DNA of 64,000 nucleotides from Pseudoxanthomonas yeongjuensis (GTDB lineage Bacteria > Pseudomonadota > Gammaproteobacteria > Xanthomonadales > Xanthomonadaceae): contig NZ_PDWT01000005.1 of the NCBI RefSeq assembly GCF_010093345.1, forward strand, positions 124,001-188,000, written 5' to 3'. This document shows positions 43,099-51,772 of this stretch, one piece after another; position 1 is the first letter of the stretch, and each line of letters starts with the position of its first letter. A program made the translations under genes and the position numbers. The notes beneath the pieces are model-generated. The model was not told where the DNA came from. It saw nothing but the letters and a program-made list of their open reading frames with translations, and searched no databases.

Positions 43099-45453
43099 AT
43101 GCAGGACATCCCCAAGCAACTCGCCCAGCAGATCGCCCGCACCATCGCCGAAGAGATCGGCGCGCAGACCGCGCAGGCGCTCGCGGCGATCGCATTGCTG
43201 GACGAAGGCGCCAGCGTTCCGTTCATCGCGCGCTATCGCAAGGAAGTCACCGGCGGCCTGGACGATACCCAGCTGCGCAATCTGGAAACCCGGCTGTCCT
43301 ATCTGCGCGAACTGGAAGAGCGCCGCGCCACGGTGCTGGCCAGCATCGAGGAACAGGGCAAACTGACCACCGAATTGCGTGCCGATATCGAAGCGGCCGA
43401 CAGCAAGGCGCGGCTGGAGGATCTCTATCTTCCGTACAAACCCAAGCGCCGCACGCGCGCGCAGATAGCGCGCGAAGCCGGATTGGAGCCGCTGGCCGAC
43501 GGCCTGCTGGCCGATCCCTCGCAGTCGCCAGAAAACTTCGCGGCAAGCTTCGTCGACGCCGGAAAAGGCGTCGCCGATACCAAGGCCGCGCTCGACGGCG
43601 CGCGCGCCATCCTCATGGAACGCTGGGGCGAGGATCCGGCGCTGGTCGGCGAGCTGCGCCACTGGCTGGGCGAAGTCGGCATGATCCGCGCCCGCGTCGC
43701 CGAAGGAAAAGAAGAAGCCGGCGCCAAGTACCGCGACTATTTCGAACACAGCGAAGCGCTGTCCCGGATTCCTTCGCACCGGTTGCTGGCGCTGTTCCGC
43801 GCGCGCAAGGAAGAGATCCTCTACCTCGACCTGGATCCGGGCAAGGATGCCGAGGCCGGGCATCTGTACGGCGACGGCCGCGTCGCCCTGCATGCCGGCA
43901 TCAGCGACCAGGGCCGCGCCGCCGACCGCTGGCTGCTGGACAGCGCGCGCATGACCTGGCGTGCCAAGCTGCATTTGCACCTGCTGCTGGATCTCTTCAG
44001 CCAGGCGCGGGAAAAAGCCGAGGCCGAAGCCATCGCGATCTTCGGCGACAACCTGAAGGATCTTCTGTTGGCCGCGCCGGCCGGCGCACGCACGGTGATG
44101 GGCCTGGATCCGGGCATCCGCACCGGAGTGAAGGTCGCCGTGGTCGACCGCACCGGCAAGCTGGTGGCGACCGACACGATCTATCCGCACGAACCGCGCA
44201 AGCAATGGGACCAGTCGCTGCACGCGCTCGGGAAATTGTGCACGCAGCACGGCGTGGAGCTGATCGCCATCGGCAACGGCACCGCTTCGCGCGAAACCGA
44301 CAAGCTGGCGGGCGAAGTGATCGGCCAGCACCCACGACTGAAACTGCAGAAGATCGTGGTCAGCGAAGCCGGTGCGTCGGTGTATTCGGCATCGGAACTG
44401 GCGGCGAAGGAATTCCCGGAGCTGGACGTGAGCCTGCGCGGCGCGGTGTCGATCGCACGCCGGCTGCAGGATCCGCTGGCGGAACTGGTGAAGATCGAGC
44501 CCAAGGCGATCGGTGTCGGCCAGTACCAGCACGACGTGGATCCGTACCGCATGGCGCGTGCACTGGATGCGCGGGTTGAGGACTGCGTGAACGCGGTCGG
44601 CGTGCATGTCAACACCGCCTCGGCCGCCCTGCTCTCGCGGGTTTCCGGATTGTCCGCCTCGGTGGCGGAGAACATCGTCCTGCATCGCGACCAGAACGGC
44701 CCGTTCAAGCGCAGGAAGGAGCTGTTGAAGGTCCCGCGCCTGGGCGAGAAGACCTTCGAGCAGTGCGCCGGCTTCCTGCGCATCGCCGATGGTGACGAAC
44801 CGCTGGATGGCTCCTCGGTCCATCCCGAAGCCTATCCGGTAGTGGAGCGGATCGTGAAGGACAGCGGCAAGGCCGTGCGCCAGCTGATCGGCGACACGGG
44901 TTACCTGCGCGGGCTGAAAGCGGAATCGTTCACCGACGAAAAGTTCGGCGTGCCCACGGTGCGCGACATCCTCAAGGAACTGGAGAAACCCGGCCGCGAT
45001 CCACGCCCCGAGTTCAAGGCCGCGCGCTTCGCCGAAGGCATCGAGGACATCAAGCACCTCAAGGTCGGCATGATCCTGGAAGGCGTGGTCAGCAACGTCG
45101 CCGCGTTCGGCGCCTTCGTCGATATCGGCGTGCACCAGGACGGCCTGGTCCACATCTCCGCGTTGTCCGATACCTACGTGAAAGACCCGCGCGACGTGGT
45201 CAAGGCCGGCGATATCGTCAAGGTGCGGGTACTGGAAGTGGATATCCCGCGCAAGCGGATCGCGTTGACGCGGCGGCTGGACGATGCGCCGGTGGCGAGA
45301 TCGCCGCAGGAAAACATACGACGCGATGCGCGGCCAGCACCTGAAAGGAAACCGGAACAGCGCCATGGAAAAGCGGCTGCAACCAGCCGGCCACAACAAC
45401 CGCCCGCCGACAATGCATTGGCCGCGGCCTTCGCACGGGCCAAACAAAGCTGA
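43099..45453 (+). CDS. tex: Tex family RNA-binding transcription accessory protein
   Basis: A 784-residue Tex protein. The helical N-terminal half has [18 protein letters not shown]. The YqgF-like domain follows, with [17 protein letters not shown]. Next come the helix-hairpin-helix region ([16 protein letters not shown]) and a C-terminal S1 RNA-binding domain ([29 protein letters not shown]). A basic, Gln-rich tail ends the protein. Tex resembles eukaryotic Spt6 and affects transcription of some toxin genes. The ATG at 43099 gives [10 protein letters not shown]; the open frame further upstream is not conserved-looking. Confidence 0.96.
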   Translation: MQDIPKQLAQQIARTIAEEIGAQTAQALAAIALLDEGASVPFIARYRKEVTGGLDDTQLRNLETRLSYLRELEERRATVLASIEEQGKLTTELRADIEAADSKARLEDLYLPYKPKRRTRAQIAREAGLEPLADGLLADPSQSPENFAASFVDAGKGVADTKAALDGARAILMERWGEDPALVGELRHWLGEVGMIRARVAEGKEEAGAKYRDYFEHSEALSRIPSHRLLALFRARKEEILYLDLDPGKDAEAGHLYGDGRVALHAGISDQGRAADRWLLDSARMTWRAKLHLHLLLDLFSQAREKAEAEAIAIFGDNLKDLLLAAPAGARTVMGLDPGIRTGVKVAVVDRTGKLVATDTIYPHEPRKQWDQSLHALGKLCTQHGVELIAIGNGTASRETDKLAGEVIGQHPRLKLQKIVVSEAGASVYSASELAAKEFPELDVSLRGAVSIARRLQDPLAELVKIEPKAIGVGQYQHDVDPYRMARALDARVEDCVNAVGVHVNTASAALLSRVSGLSASVAENIVLHRDQNGPFKRRKELLKVPRLGEKTFEQCAGFLRIADGDEPLDGSSVHPEAYPVVERIVKDSGKAVRQLIGDTGYLRGLKAESFTDEKFGVPTVRDILKELEKPGRDPRPEFKAARFAEGIEDIKHLKVGMILEGVVSNVAAFGAFVDIGVHQDGLVHISALSDTYVKDPRDVVKAGDIVKVRVLEVDIPRKRIALTRRLDDAPVARSPQENIRRDARPAPERKPEQRHGKAAATSRPQQPPADNALAAAFARAKQS

Positions 45454-45460
45454 CAACCCT

Positions 45461-45534
45461 GTAGGAGCGGGCCTTGCCCGCGATGCTCTTCGTGACGCCT
45501 CGCCAAAAGCATCGCGGGCAAGGCCCGCTGCTAC
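45461..45534. repeat. GTAG inverted repeat, stem variant GCGGGCCTTGCCCGC
   Basis: The left arm is GTAGGAGCGGGCCTTGCCCG and the right arm its reverse complement, with one change near the end (GCTGCTAC). It lies in the 90-bp gap between the convergent tex and mnmG genes. Confidence 0.9.
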
Positions 45535-45543
45535 GGGCTTCGT

Positions 45544-47433
45544 TTACGCCACGCGGCTGCGGCGCGCGCGCGTCAGGTGCACCAGCAGCAGCGAAATCGC
45601 GGCCGGCGTCATGCCGGGGATGCGCTGGGCCTGGCCAATGGTCTGCGGGCGCACCCGTTCGAGCTTCTGCATGACCTCGAAGGACAGGCCGCGTACGACC
45701 GCATAGTCGAAGTCGACGGCGATCTGCGTGCCTTCGTTGCGCTGCTGGCGATCGATCTCTTCGCGCTGGCGATCGAGGTAGCCGGAATATTTCACGCTGA
45801 TCTCGACCTGTTCGGCGACCTTGGGATCGGCCACGCCCGGGCCCAGCGACGGCACCCGCATCAGTTGCGCGTAATCCAGTTCCGGGCGCTTGATCAGGTC
45901 CAGCACGTTGGTCTCGCGGCTGACCGCTACGCCCAACGCGGCTTCCACTTCGCGACCCAACGCATTGCCGGGCGTGGCCCACAACCCACGCAGGCGCTCG
46001 GTTTCCGTCGCCACCGCATCGCGCTTGGCCTGGAATTTCCGCCAGCGCGCGTCATCGACCAGGCCGAGGCCGCGACCGGTTTCGGTCAGGCGCGCATCGG
46101 CATTGTCCTCGCGCAGCTGCAGCCGGTATTCGGCGCGTGAGGTGAACATGCGGTACGGCTCGTTGGTGCCGTGGGTGATCAAATCGTCGATGAGTACGCC
46201 GATATAGGCTTCGTCGCGGCGCGGGCACCAGGCTTCTTTATCCTGCACCTTGCGCGCGGCGTTGAGGCCAGCGACCAAACCCTGCGCGGCGGCTTCCTCG
46301 TAACCGGTGGTGCCGTTGATCTGGCCAGCGAAGAACAGCCCGGCCACGGCCTTGGTTTCCAGCGAGGACTTCAATCCCCGCGGATCGAAGAAGTCGTATT
46401 CGATCGCATAGCCGGGGCGGGTGATGTGCGCGTTCTCCATGCCGCGGATGCTGCGCACCAGTTCCAGCTGCACGTCGAACGGCAGCGAGGTGGAGATGCC
46501 GTTGGGATAGATCTCGGCGACGTCGAGGCCTTCGGGTTCGACGAAGATCTGGTGACTGGCCTTCTCGGCGAAGCGCACCACCTTGTCCTCTATCGACGGG
46601 CAGTAGCGCGGACCGATGCCCTCGATCTGGCCGCTGTACAGCGGCGAACGATGCAGCGCGCCACGGATGATTTCGTGGGTGCGCTCGCTGGTGTGGGTGA
46701 TCCAGCACGACACCTGGCACGGATGCTCGGCGACATCGCCGATATACGACATCACCGGCAGCGGATCGTCGCCGGGCTGTTCCACCATCGCCGAGTAATC
46801 CAGCGAACGGCCGTCGATACGCGGCGGCGTGCCGGTCTTCAGCCGGTCGACCACGAACAGGCCTTCGCGCAGTTTGTGCGCCAGTGCGGTCGCTGGTGGA
46901 TCGCCGGCGCGGCCGGCGGCGTACTGGGTTTCGCCGACATGGATCTTGCCGGCGAGGAAGGTGCCGGCGGTCAGCACCACCGACGGCGCATCGAAACGCA
47001 GGCCGGTCTGGGTGATGGCGCCGCGCACGGTGTTGTTCTCGATCACCAGGTCGTCGACCGCGGCCTGGAAGATCGTCAGGTCGGGTTGCGCCTCGACGAG
47101 GCGGCGGATCGCGCTGCGGTACAGCGAGCGATCGGCCTGGCAACGCGTCGCACGCACCGCCGGACCCTTCGAGGCATTGAGCGTGCGCCACTGGATGCCG
47201 GCCAGGTCGGCGGCGCGGGCCATGGCCCCGCCCAGCGCGTCGATTTCCTTGACCAGGTGGCCCTTGCCGATGCCGCCGATGGCCGGGTTGCAGCTCATCG
47301 CCCCCACCGTTTCCACGTTGTGGGTCAACAGCAAGGTGCGGGCTCCGGCGCGCGCGGACGCCAGCGCGGCCTCGGTGCCGGCATGGCCGCCGCCGATGAC
47401 GATGACATCGTAGTGGTGGAAGGAAGCGTTCAT
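45544..47433 (-). CDS. mnmG: tRNA uridine 5-carboxymethylaminomethyl modification enzyme MnmG (GidA)
   Basis: A 629-residue FAD protein that, with MnmE, modifies wobble uridine-34 of several tRNAs. The dinucleotide-binding motif [16 protein letters not shown] is at 10-25. [26 protein letters not shown] and [12 protein letters not shown], with the conserved Cys residues of the family, are present. Length is normal. Its start faces a 412-bp gap that contains a sigma-54 promoter pointing the other way. Confidence 0.97.
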   Translation of the reverse strand: MNASFHHYDVIVIGGGHAGTEAALASARAGARTLLLTHNVETVGAMSCNPAIGGIGKGHLVKEIDALGGAMARAADLAGIQWRTLNASKGPAVRATRCQADRSLYRSAIRRLVEAQPDLTIFQAAVDDLVIENNTVRGAITQTGLRFDAPSVVLTAGTFLAGKIHVGETQYAAGRAGDPPATALAHKLREGLFVVDRLKTGTPPRIDGRSLDYSAMVEQPGDDPLPVMSYIGDVAEHPCQVSCWITHTSERTHEIIRGALHRSPLYSGQIEGIGPRYCPSIEDKVVRFAEKASHQIFVEPEGLDVAEIYPNGISTSLPFDVQLELVRSIRGMENAHITRPGYAIEYDFFDPRGLKSSLETKAVAGLFFAGQINGTTGYEEAAAQGLVAGLNAARKVQDKEAWCPRRDEAYIGVLIDDLITHGTNEPYRMFTSRAEYRLQLREDNADARLTETGRGLGLVDDARWRKFQAKRDAVATETERLRGLWATPGNALGREVEAALGVAVSRETNVLDLIKRPELDYAQLMRVPSLGPGVADPKVAEQVEISVKYSGYLDRQREEIDRQQRNEGTQIAVDFDYAVVRGLSFEVMQKLERVRPQTIGQAQRIPGMTPAAISLLLVHLTRARRSRVA

Positions 47434-47493
47434 GGGGCCATTTTGACACCGCCATGCCCGACGGCCTAATCGAAAGGCGTGGGGCGGAAAGAT

Positions 47494-47510
47494 TTGGCAC
47501 GGTTTCTGCG
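47494..47510 (+). promoter_or_regulatory. Sigma-54 (RpoN) promoter
   Basis: TTGGCACGGTTTCTGC matches the RpoN consensus (TGGCAC, N5, TTGC) closely. The invariant GG (47496-47497) and GC (47508-47509) are exactly 10 bp apart. Transcription would start near 47521, in the plus direction, away from mnmG. The enhancer-binding activator site is not identifiable by eye. Confidence 0.75.
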
Positions 47511-47520
47511 TTATCCCTCC

Positions 47521-47640
47521 TGCACCCGTCGTGGCAAGCGACCAGGGGCGCAGGCTGGTAATTGGAACAGGGGCCAGCCGTGTGCACTGCGGGGGAGCGC
47601 CGGGGCCGGTAGTCGGGGGACTGCCGGCCCCATTTTATTT
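47521..47640 (+). ncRNA. Candidate sigma-54-dependent small RNA
   Basis: About 120 nt between the predicted RpoN start and a strong terminator. It can form three hairpins: GTCG/CGAC (47528-47542), GGCTGG/CCAGCC with a 15-nt loop containing TTGGAACAGGGG (47553-47579), and the terminator stem. No credible small protein is encoded. The GGA in the loop is compatible with CsrA/RsmA binding, but that is speculation. I do not recognise a known RNA family. Confidence 0.45.
47602..47640 (+). terminator. Rho-independent terminator of the candidate small RNA
   Basis: A 13-bp stem (GGGGCCGGTAGTC/GACTGCCGGCCCC, one G-T wobble) with a GGGG loop, followed by ATTTTATTT. Confidence 0.75.
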
Positions 47641-47667
47641 GCGCTGGACGCCCCTGCAACAGAAAAA

Positions 47668-47690
47668 GCCCGGCATTGCCGGGCTTTTTT
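47668..47690. terminator. Bidirectional terminator
   Basis: The stem GCCCGGC/GCCGGGC with loop ATT is preceded by AAAAA and followed by TTTTTT, so it can stop transcription on both strands: from the sigma-54 unit on the plus strand and from the lipoprotein gene on the minus strand. Confidence 0.85.
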
Positions 47691-47845
47691 GTTGAGTGCC
47701 GACGCCCGGCAGGGCCGGAACAGGGGGGATCCAGATTTCCCCACCGGACGTCGACATAGAGGCGTGTCATTCCAATCACGTCAGTAAGCGACGTAACCGG
47801 TCAACTCGCGCTCAGCCTGTGACGTCCTCGCGGGCAATGCAATGA

Positions 47846-48412
47846 TCAAGGCTCCTGGCTGCGTACCCGGCTGCGGTTTTCCGAACGCGGCGGGGGTGCC
47901 GAACGCTCCGGCGGCCGCGACCTTTCCACCGGACGGGGCCGCGAGGGTTCCGCCATCCGCTGCGGTGGTTCGCTGGCCGGGCGCTGGCGGATCCCGTTGT
48001 TGCCGCTGGGCTCGCGCCCGTCACCCACGACCCGGGGCAGGCCGGGAGACTGGGGAACGCGGTTCTGCGGCGGGATCTTCACCCGGCCCGATTCCCGGTA
48101 GCGCCCGTCCTCGGGGTTGCGCCACGGTGGCGCGCGATCATTGTCGGGATCCGGCTTGTCATTGTGGCCGGGGCGGTGCGGACGATGCGGGCGGTAGAGA
48201 TAGTACGGGTAGTAACCGCCGTAGCCGTAATAGGGCGAGTAACCGTAATAGCCATAGCCGCCATAGCCATAACCGTCGTCGTAGGGGCCATAGCTCGGCG
48301 CGGAACGTCCGTAGTAGTAACCGCCCGGGGCGCTACCGCCAGCGTAGTCGTAGGTGGCGCAACCGCTGAGCGCGGCGGCGGCGATGAGTGTGGTGATCAG
48401 ACGTAGTTTCAT
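47846..48412 (-). CDS. Gly/Tyr-rich and Pro/Arg-rich lipoprotein
   Basis: A 188-residue lipoprotein (MKLRLITTLIAAAALSGC, lipidation at Cys18). Residues 20-85 are dominated by Gly and Tyr (GYGYGGYGYYGYSPYYGYGG), followed by RPHRPHRPGHND and a long Pro/Arg/Ser-rich tail ending RSQEP. Such low-complexity segments are often surface-exposed or bind ligands such as metals or cell-wall polymers, but no function can be named. The start at 48412 follows ggggggcgtc. A bidirectional terminator lies 155 bp downstream. Confidence 0.75.
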   Translation of the reverse strand: MKLRLITTLIAAAALSGCATYDYAGGSAPGGYYYGRSAPSYGPYDDGYGYGGYGYYGYSPYYGYGGYYPYYLYRPHRPHRPGHNDKPDPDNDRAPPWRNPEDGRYRESGRVKIPPQNRVPQSPGLPRVVGDGREPSGNNGIRQRPASEPPQRMAEPSRPRPVERSRPPERSAPPPRSENRSRVRSQEP

Positions 48413-48598
48413 GACGCCCCCCGGCGTTGCTTGCAGTGAGCATCGGCCCGCGGCATTGAATCCGTGCTTAACCCTTCCGGCGGCACGCGGAACAACGGGT
48501 TCCATTCACATGTCGGTGGCGACAGTCGACGATGCTGGAATCCGTACTCGCTTCGATCGCTTCCGGGAAGCCGGGCCCGATACGTTAATCTTTCGGGC

Positions 48599-49558
48599 AT
48601 GCCTGCCCCACTCCCCGTTTTCGAAGACCTCCTGGCCGCCGCCGCGCGGATCGCACCGCATGCGCTGGTCACCCCGGTGCTGCGTTCGCGCGCGCTGGAT
48701 GCGCTGGCCGGCGCGCAACTGCATTTCAAGGCCGAGCACCTGCAGCGCGTCGGCGCGTTCAAGTTCCGCGGCGCCTGCAACGCGGTCTGGTCGCTGACCG
48801 AAGCGGAAGCGCGCGCCGGGGTGGTCACCCACTCTTCGGGCAACCATGGCGCCGCGCTGGCGCTGGCGGCGCGGACCCGCGGCATCGCCTGCCACGTGGT
48901 GGTGCCGGAAGGCGCGGTCGCGGCCAAGGTCGCTTCCATCCAGCGCTACGGCGCCACCGTGCATGCCTGCGCCGCAAGCATCGTCGCGCGCGAGGAAATG
49001 TGCGCGCAGGTGCAAGAAGCCACCGCCGCTGTGCTGGTCCATCCCTACACCGACCCGCGGGTGATCGCTGGCCAGGGCACCGCCGCGCTGGAACTGCTCA
49101 ATGCCACCGACGCACTCGATGTCCTGGTGGTGCCGGTGGGCGGTGGCGGTCTGGCCGCGGGCACCGCTATCGCGGCCGCCACGCTGGCGCCAGGTTGCAA
49201 GGTGCTGCTGGCCGAGCCCGAGGGCGCCGCCGACACCTTCCGTTCGCTGGCGGCGGGCCAGCGACGCGTCGATTTCACTCCCGATACGATCTGCGATGGC
49301 CTGCGCGGCAGCCTGGGGCAACCCAACTTCGAATTGCTGCGCCAGTACGCGGCGGAGGTCGTCACCGTCAGCGACGTGCGGACCGTTGCTGCGATGCGCC
49401 TGTTCTGGCAGATCGCCAAGCAATTGGTCGAGCCGTCTTCGGCCATCGCCCTGGCCGCGGTGCTGCAGGATCCGTCGCGATTCGCCGGGCAGCGCATCGG
49501 CGTGCTCCTGTCGGGGGGCAACGTCGACCTGGACGCGCTACCGTGGGGGCGGGCGTGA
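48599..49558 (+). CDS. PLP-dependent threonine/serine dehydratase-like enzyme
   Basis: A 319-residue fold-type II PLP enzyme. The cofactor lysine is Lys55 in FKFRGA. SSGNHGAALALAARTRGI is the substrate loop, GGGGLAAG binds the PLP phosphate, and the C-terminal LLSGGNVD fits the family. It is shorter than biosynthetic IlvA and lacks a regulatory ACT domain, so it resembles catabolic threonine ammonia-lyase or serine racemase. The stop overlaps the start of the YdcF-like gene (GTGA). Confidence 0.9.
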   Translation: MPAPLPVFEDLLAAAARIAPHALVTPVLRSRALDALAGAQLHFKAEHLQRVGAFKFRGACNAVWSLTEAEARAGVVTHSSGNHGAALALAARTRGIACHVVVPEGAVAAKVASIQRYGATVHACAASIVAREEMCAQVQEATAAVLVHPYTDPRVIAGQGTAALELLNATDALDVLVVPVGGGGLAAGTAIAAATLAPGCKVLLAEPEGAADTFRSLAAGQRRVDFTPDTICDGLRGSLGQPNFELLRQYAAEVVTVSDVRTVAAMRLFWQIAKQLVEPSSAIALAAVLQDPSRFAGQRIGVLLSGGNVDLDALPWGRA

Positions 49559-50166
49559 ACGCGCGGGCCAAGAGGAAGCGGAAGGGATTCCTCGGCTGGG
49601 CCTGGCGCCTGTTGCTGCTGTTGCTGCTGTGGCTGACCGGCGTGGCCGCCTACATCGTATGGGTCGGCGAACGCGACCAGGCCGCGCCTTCCGACGCGAT
49701 CATCGTGCTCGGCGCCGCCGCCTACGACCGGAATCCCTCACCGGTGTTCAAGGAACGCATCCGTCACGGCATTGATCTGTACAAACGCGGCTTGGCCCCA
49801 CGCCTGATCTTCACCGGCGGCTTCGGCAACGGCGCGCCGTATTCCGAGTCGCAGGTCGCCCGGCGCTTTGCGCTGAAACAAGGCGTGCCGGCGCAGGCTA
49901 TCCTGATCGAATCCCGCTCACGGACCACGCGCCAGAACCTGCAGGAAGCGCGGGCCTTGATGGAAGCCAACCACCTGCGCCGCGCGATCATCGTCAGCGA
50001 TCCGCTGCACATGGCGCGCGCGCTGCGCCTGGCGCGCGAACTCGGAATCGACGCCCTGGGTTCCTCCACCCCTACCAGCCGTTTCCGCAGCTTCGCCACC
50101 CGCAAGCGCTTCCTGCTGCAAGAGGTGTATTTCTTCCATCGCGACCTGCTGCTGGAATCGAGGTAA
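49555..50166 (+). CDS. YdcF/SanA-like membrane protein (DUF218)
   Basis: A 203-residue protein with a basic N-terminus (NARAKRKRKG), one transmembrane helix (about 14-36) and a DUF218 domain: SDAIIVLGAAAYD, RLIFTGGFGNG, ESRSRTTRQNLQEA and IIVSDPLHMARAL. Such proteins (YdcF, SanA, ElyC) act near the membrane, some in envelope polysaccharide or barrier functions. The start is GTG, overlapping the dehydratase stop. Confidence 0.88.
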   Translation: MNARAKRKRKGFLGWAWRLLLLLLLWLTGVAAYIVWVGERDQAAPSDAIIVLGAAAYDRNPSPVFKERIRHGIDLYKRGLAPRLIFTGGFGNGAPYSESQVARRFALKQGVPAQAILIESRSRTTRQNLQEARALMEANHLRRAIIVSDPLHMARALRLARELGIDALGSSTPTSRFRSFATRKRFLLQEVYFFHRDLLLESR

Positions 50167-50238
50167 TCCCCGGCGACGCCATTGGCGGCATGCGGCGCTA
50201 TGATGCGGCGCTGCTACTTCACAGGGGACCCCCGGCCC

Positions 50239-50667
50239 ATGAAAATCGATGGCAACCGCAAGCAGGACCGCGCCACCGAACTGGTCCTGACCTATTACTC
50301 CGCCTTCAATCGCGGCGACTGGGACGGCCTGCTGGCACTGCTGGCCGATGACGTGGCGCACGATCCGAACCAGGGCGCGCGCGAGAACGGGCGCGAAGCG
50401 TTCGCCGCGCACCTGGCGCGGATGCGTGCCAGCTGCCACGAACAGTTGCGCGATATCGTGGTGCTGGTGGCGCCGGATGGCGACCGTGCGGCCGCCGAAT
50501 ACGTGGTGCATGGCGAATACCTGGAGACCGAAGAAGACCAGCCCGCCGCGCATGGGCAGAAGTACCGGCTCCAGGGCGGCGCGTTCTTCGAAATCCGCGA
50601 GGATCGCATTGCGCGGGTATCGCATTACTACAACGAGCAGGCGTGGCTGGCGCAGGTTTCGGCCTGA
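50239..50667 (+). CDS. SnoaL/NTF2-fold protein
   Basis: A 142-residue single-domain protein of the SnoaL-like/ketosteroid-isomerase superfamily: helix RATELVLTYYSAFNRGDWDGLLALLADDVAHD, then sheet segments with AAEYVVHGEY and KYRLQGGAFFEIREDRIARVSHYYN. These small cone-shaped proteins can be enzymes or binding proteins; no substrate is evident. The ATG at 50239 is used. A repeat follows, and the convergent bioC ends about 130 bp away. Confidence 0.85.
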   Translation: MKIDGNRKQDRATELVLTYYSAFNRGDWDGLLALLADDVAHDPNQGARENGREAFAAHLARMRASCHEQLRDIVVLVAPDGDRAAAEYVVHGEYLETEEDQPAAHGQKYRLQGGAFFEIREDRIARVSHYYNEQAWLAQVSA

Positions 50668-50710
50668 ACTGCGCGGGCCGAGCTTGCCCGGATGCCGTTG
50701 CCCCTGCTTC

Positions 50711-50776
50711 GTAGATCCGAGCTTGCTCGGATGCTCTCGCGGAAGATCAAAAGCATCCGAGCAAGCTCGGATCTAC
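50711..50776. repeat. GTAG inverted repeat, stem variant TCCGAGCTTGCTCGGA
   Basis: The left arm is GTAGATCCGAGCTTGCTCGG, followed by ATGCT, and the right arm is its reverse complement ending ATCTAC. A degenerate half copy (CCGAGCTTGCCCGGATGCC) precedes it at about 50680-50698. It sits between the convergent NTF2-fold and bioC genes. Confidence 0.9.
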
Positions 50777-50795
50777 ATGTCTTCGCGGCGCTCGG

Positions 50796-51677
50796 TCACT
50801 CGCGGCGCCGGATCGGGATCGCCGACACCGGCACCGTCGCGATTTCCTCGCCCTGGCCGCGGATCGGCGCGCCCGGCGGCGGCGCCCAGGCATGGGCATA
50901 GATCACTTCCCAGGTGCTGGGCAGCTTGCCATCGTCGCGACGGAAAGTGTCGTAGGCCATGCTGGCCGCGGCGAAGCGCGAACGTCCTGTCAGTGTGTGC
51001 CTGCGTGATCGCAGGGCATTGGTCGCGCCCATCGCGCGCAGTTCGCGCATCAGCGCCGGCAGGTCGTCGTAGGTCAGGGTGAAGCGGTCGCGGTCCAGCA
51101 CCGGATCGCGGAAGCCGGCGATCAGCAACGCATCGCCGAACTGGGCGATCGGCGGGAAGCGGCTGACATGCGGCACGGCGTCGGCCTGGGCGAAGGCATC
51201 GCGCAGTTCGATCAAGGTCTCGGGGCCGAAGGTCGAGCACAGTAGCAGCCCGCCCGGCTTGAGCACGCGGCGGAACCCGGCGAACACCGCCGGCAGGTCT
51301 TCGACCCATTGCAGGCACAGATTGCTGAACAACACGTCGACGCTGTTGTCGGCGACCGGCAACGCGCGCGCGTCGGCGCAGACGCGGGCGAAGGGCTTCC
51401 ACCAGCCGGCATGCTTCTTCGCTTCGCGCAGCATCGGCATGGCCAGGTCCAGCGCGACCACCTGGGCGCGCGGCCAGCGCTTGCGCATCTCCGCGGCCGC
51501 GTGCGCGGGGCCGCTGCCGACGTCGAGCACTACCGATGGGGTCCGCTCGCCCAGGTAGTCGAGCGATTCCAGCAGGCGCGCTTCGACCTCGTGCTGCAAC
51601 GCCGCCGCTGCGTCGTAGCTGGAGGCGGAACGCGAAAATGCGCGGCGGATCTGGCGGTGGTCGAAGGGGGTGTTCAT
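50796..51677 (-). CDS. bioC: Malonyl-ACP O-methyltransferase BioC
   Basis: A 293-residue SAM-dependent methyltransferase that methylates the free carboxyl of malonyl-ACP, starting pimeloyl synthesis for biotin. Motif I is VLDVGSGPA (about 50-58). The N-terminus DHRQIRRAFSRSASSYDAAAALQHEV is the typical BioC substrate-entry region, and DVLFSNLCLQWVEDLP is also characteristic. It is the last gene of bioB-bioF-bioH-bioC on the minus strand; a GTAG repeat lies between it and bioH. Confidence 0.94.
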   Translation of the reverse strand: MNTPFDHRQIRRAFSRSASSYDAAAALQHEVEARLLESLDYLGERTPSVVLDVGSGPAHAAAEMRKRWPRAQVVALDLAMPMLREAKKHAGWWKPFARVCADARALPVADNSVDVLFSNLCLQWVEDLPAVFAGFRRVLKPGGLLLCSTFGPETLIELRDAFAQADAVPHVSRFPPIAQFGDALLIAGFRDPVLDRDRFTLTYDDLPALMRELRAMGATNALRSRRHTLTGRSRFAAASMAYDTFRRDDGKLPSTWEVIYAHAWAPPPGAPIRGQGEEIATVPVSAIPIRRRE

Positions 51678-51703
51678 GGGCGACGGTGATTCTGAGCCGG
51701 GTC

Positions 51704-51772
51704 GTAGGAGCGACGTGAGTCGCGAAGAGGTTTTATCGATTGCACTTCATTCGCGACTCACGTCGCTCCTAC
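51704..51772. repeat. GTAG inverted repeat overlapping the 3' end of bioH
   Basis: The left arm GTAGGAGCGACGTGAGTCGC and its reverse complement flank a 25-nt spacer. The right arm on the minus strand encodes the last residues of BioH (VGAT) and its TGA stop. It is the GCGAC-type stem, related to 24305-24457. Confidence 0.9.

Larger units (their letters stand above)
47434..47845. other. Gap between mnmG and a lipoprotein gene holding an RNA transcription unit
   Basis: A 412-bp region without a convincing protein gene. From left to right it holds the mnmG leader, a sigma-54 promoter (47494-47510), a structured stretch, a terminator (47602-47640), a bidirectional terminator (47668-47690), and about 150 bp with no recognised signal. 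The one longer open frame here has non-coding composition. Confidence 0.75.

Noticed and set aside
43018-45456. An 812-codon minus-strand frame over tex
   Set aside because: It is exactly antisense to a conserved gene, with no recognised domain and antisense composition.
47479-47787. A 102-codon frame across the sigma-54 unit
   Set aside because: It starts before the predicted transcript, runs through two terminators, lacks a ribosome-binding site and has non-coding composition.
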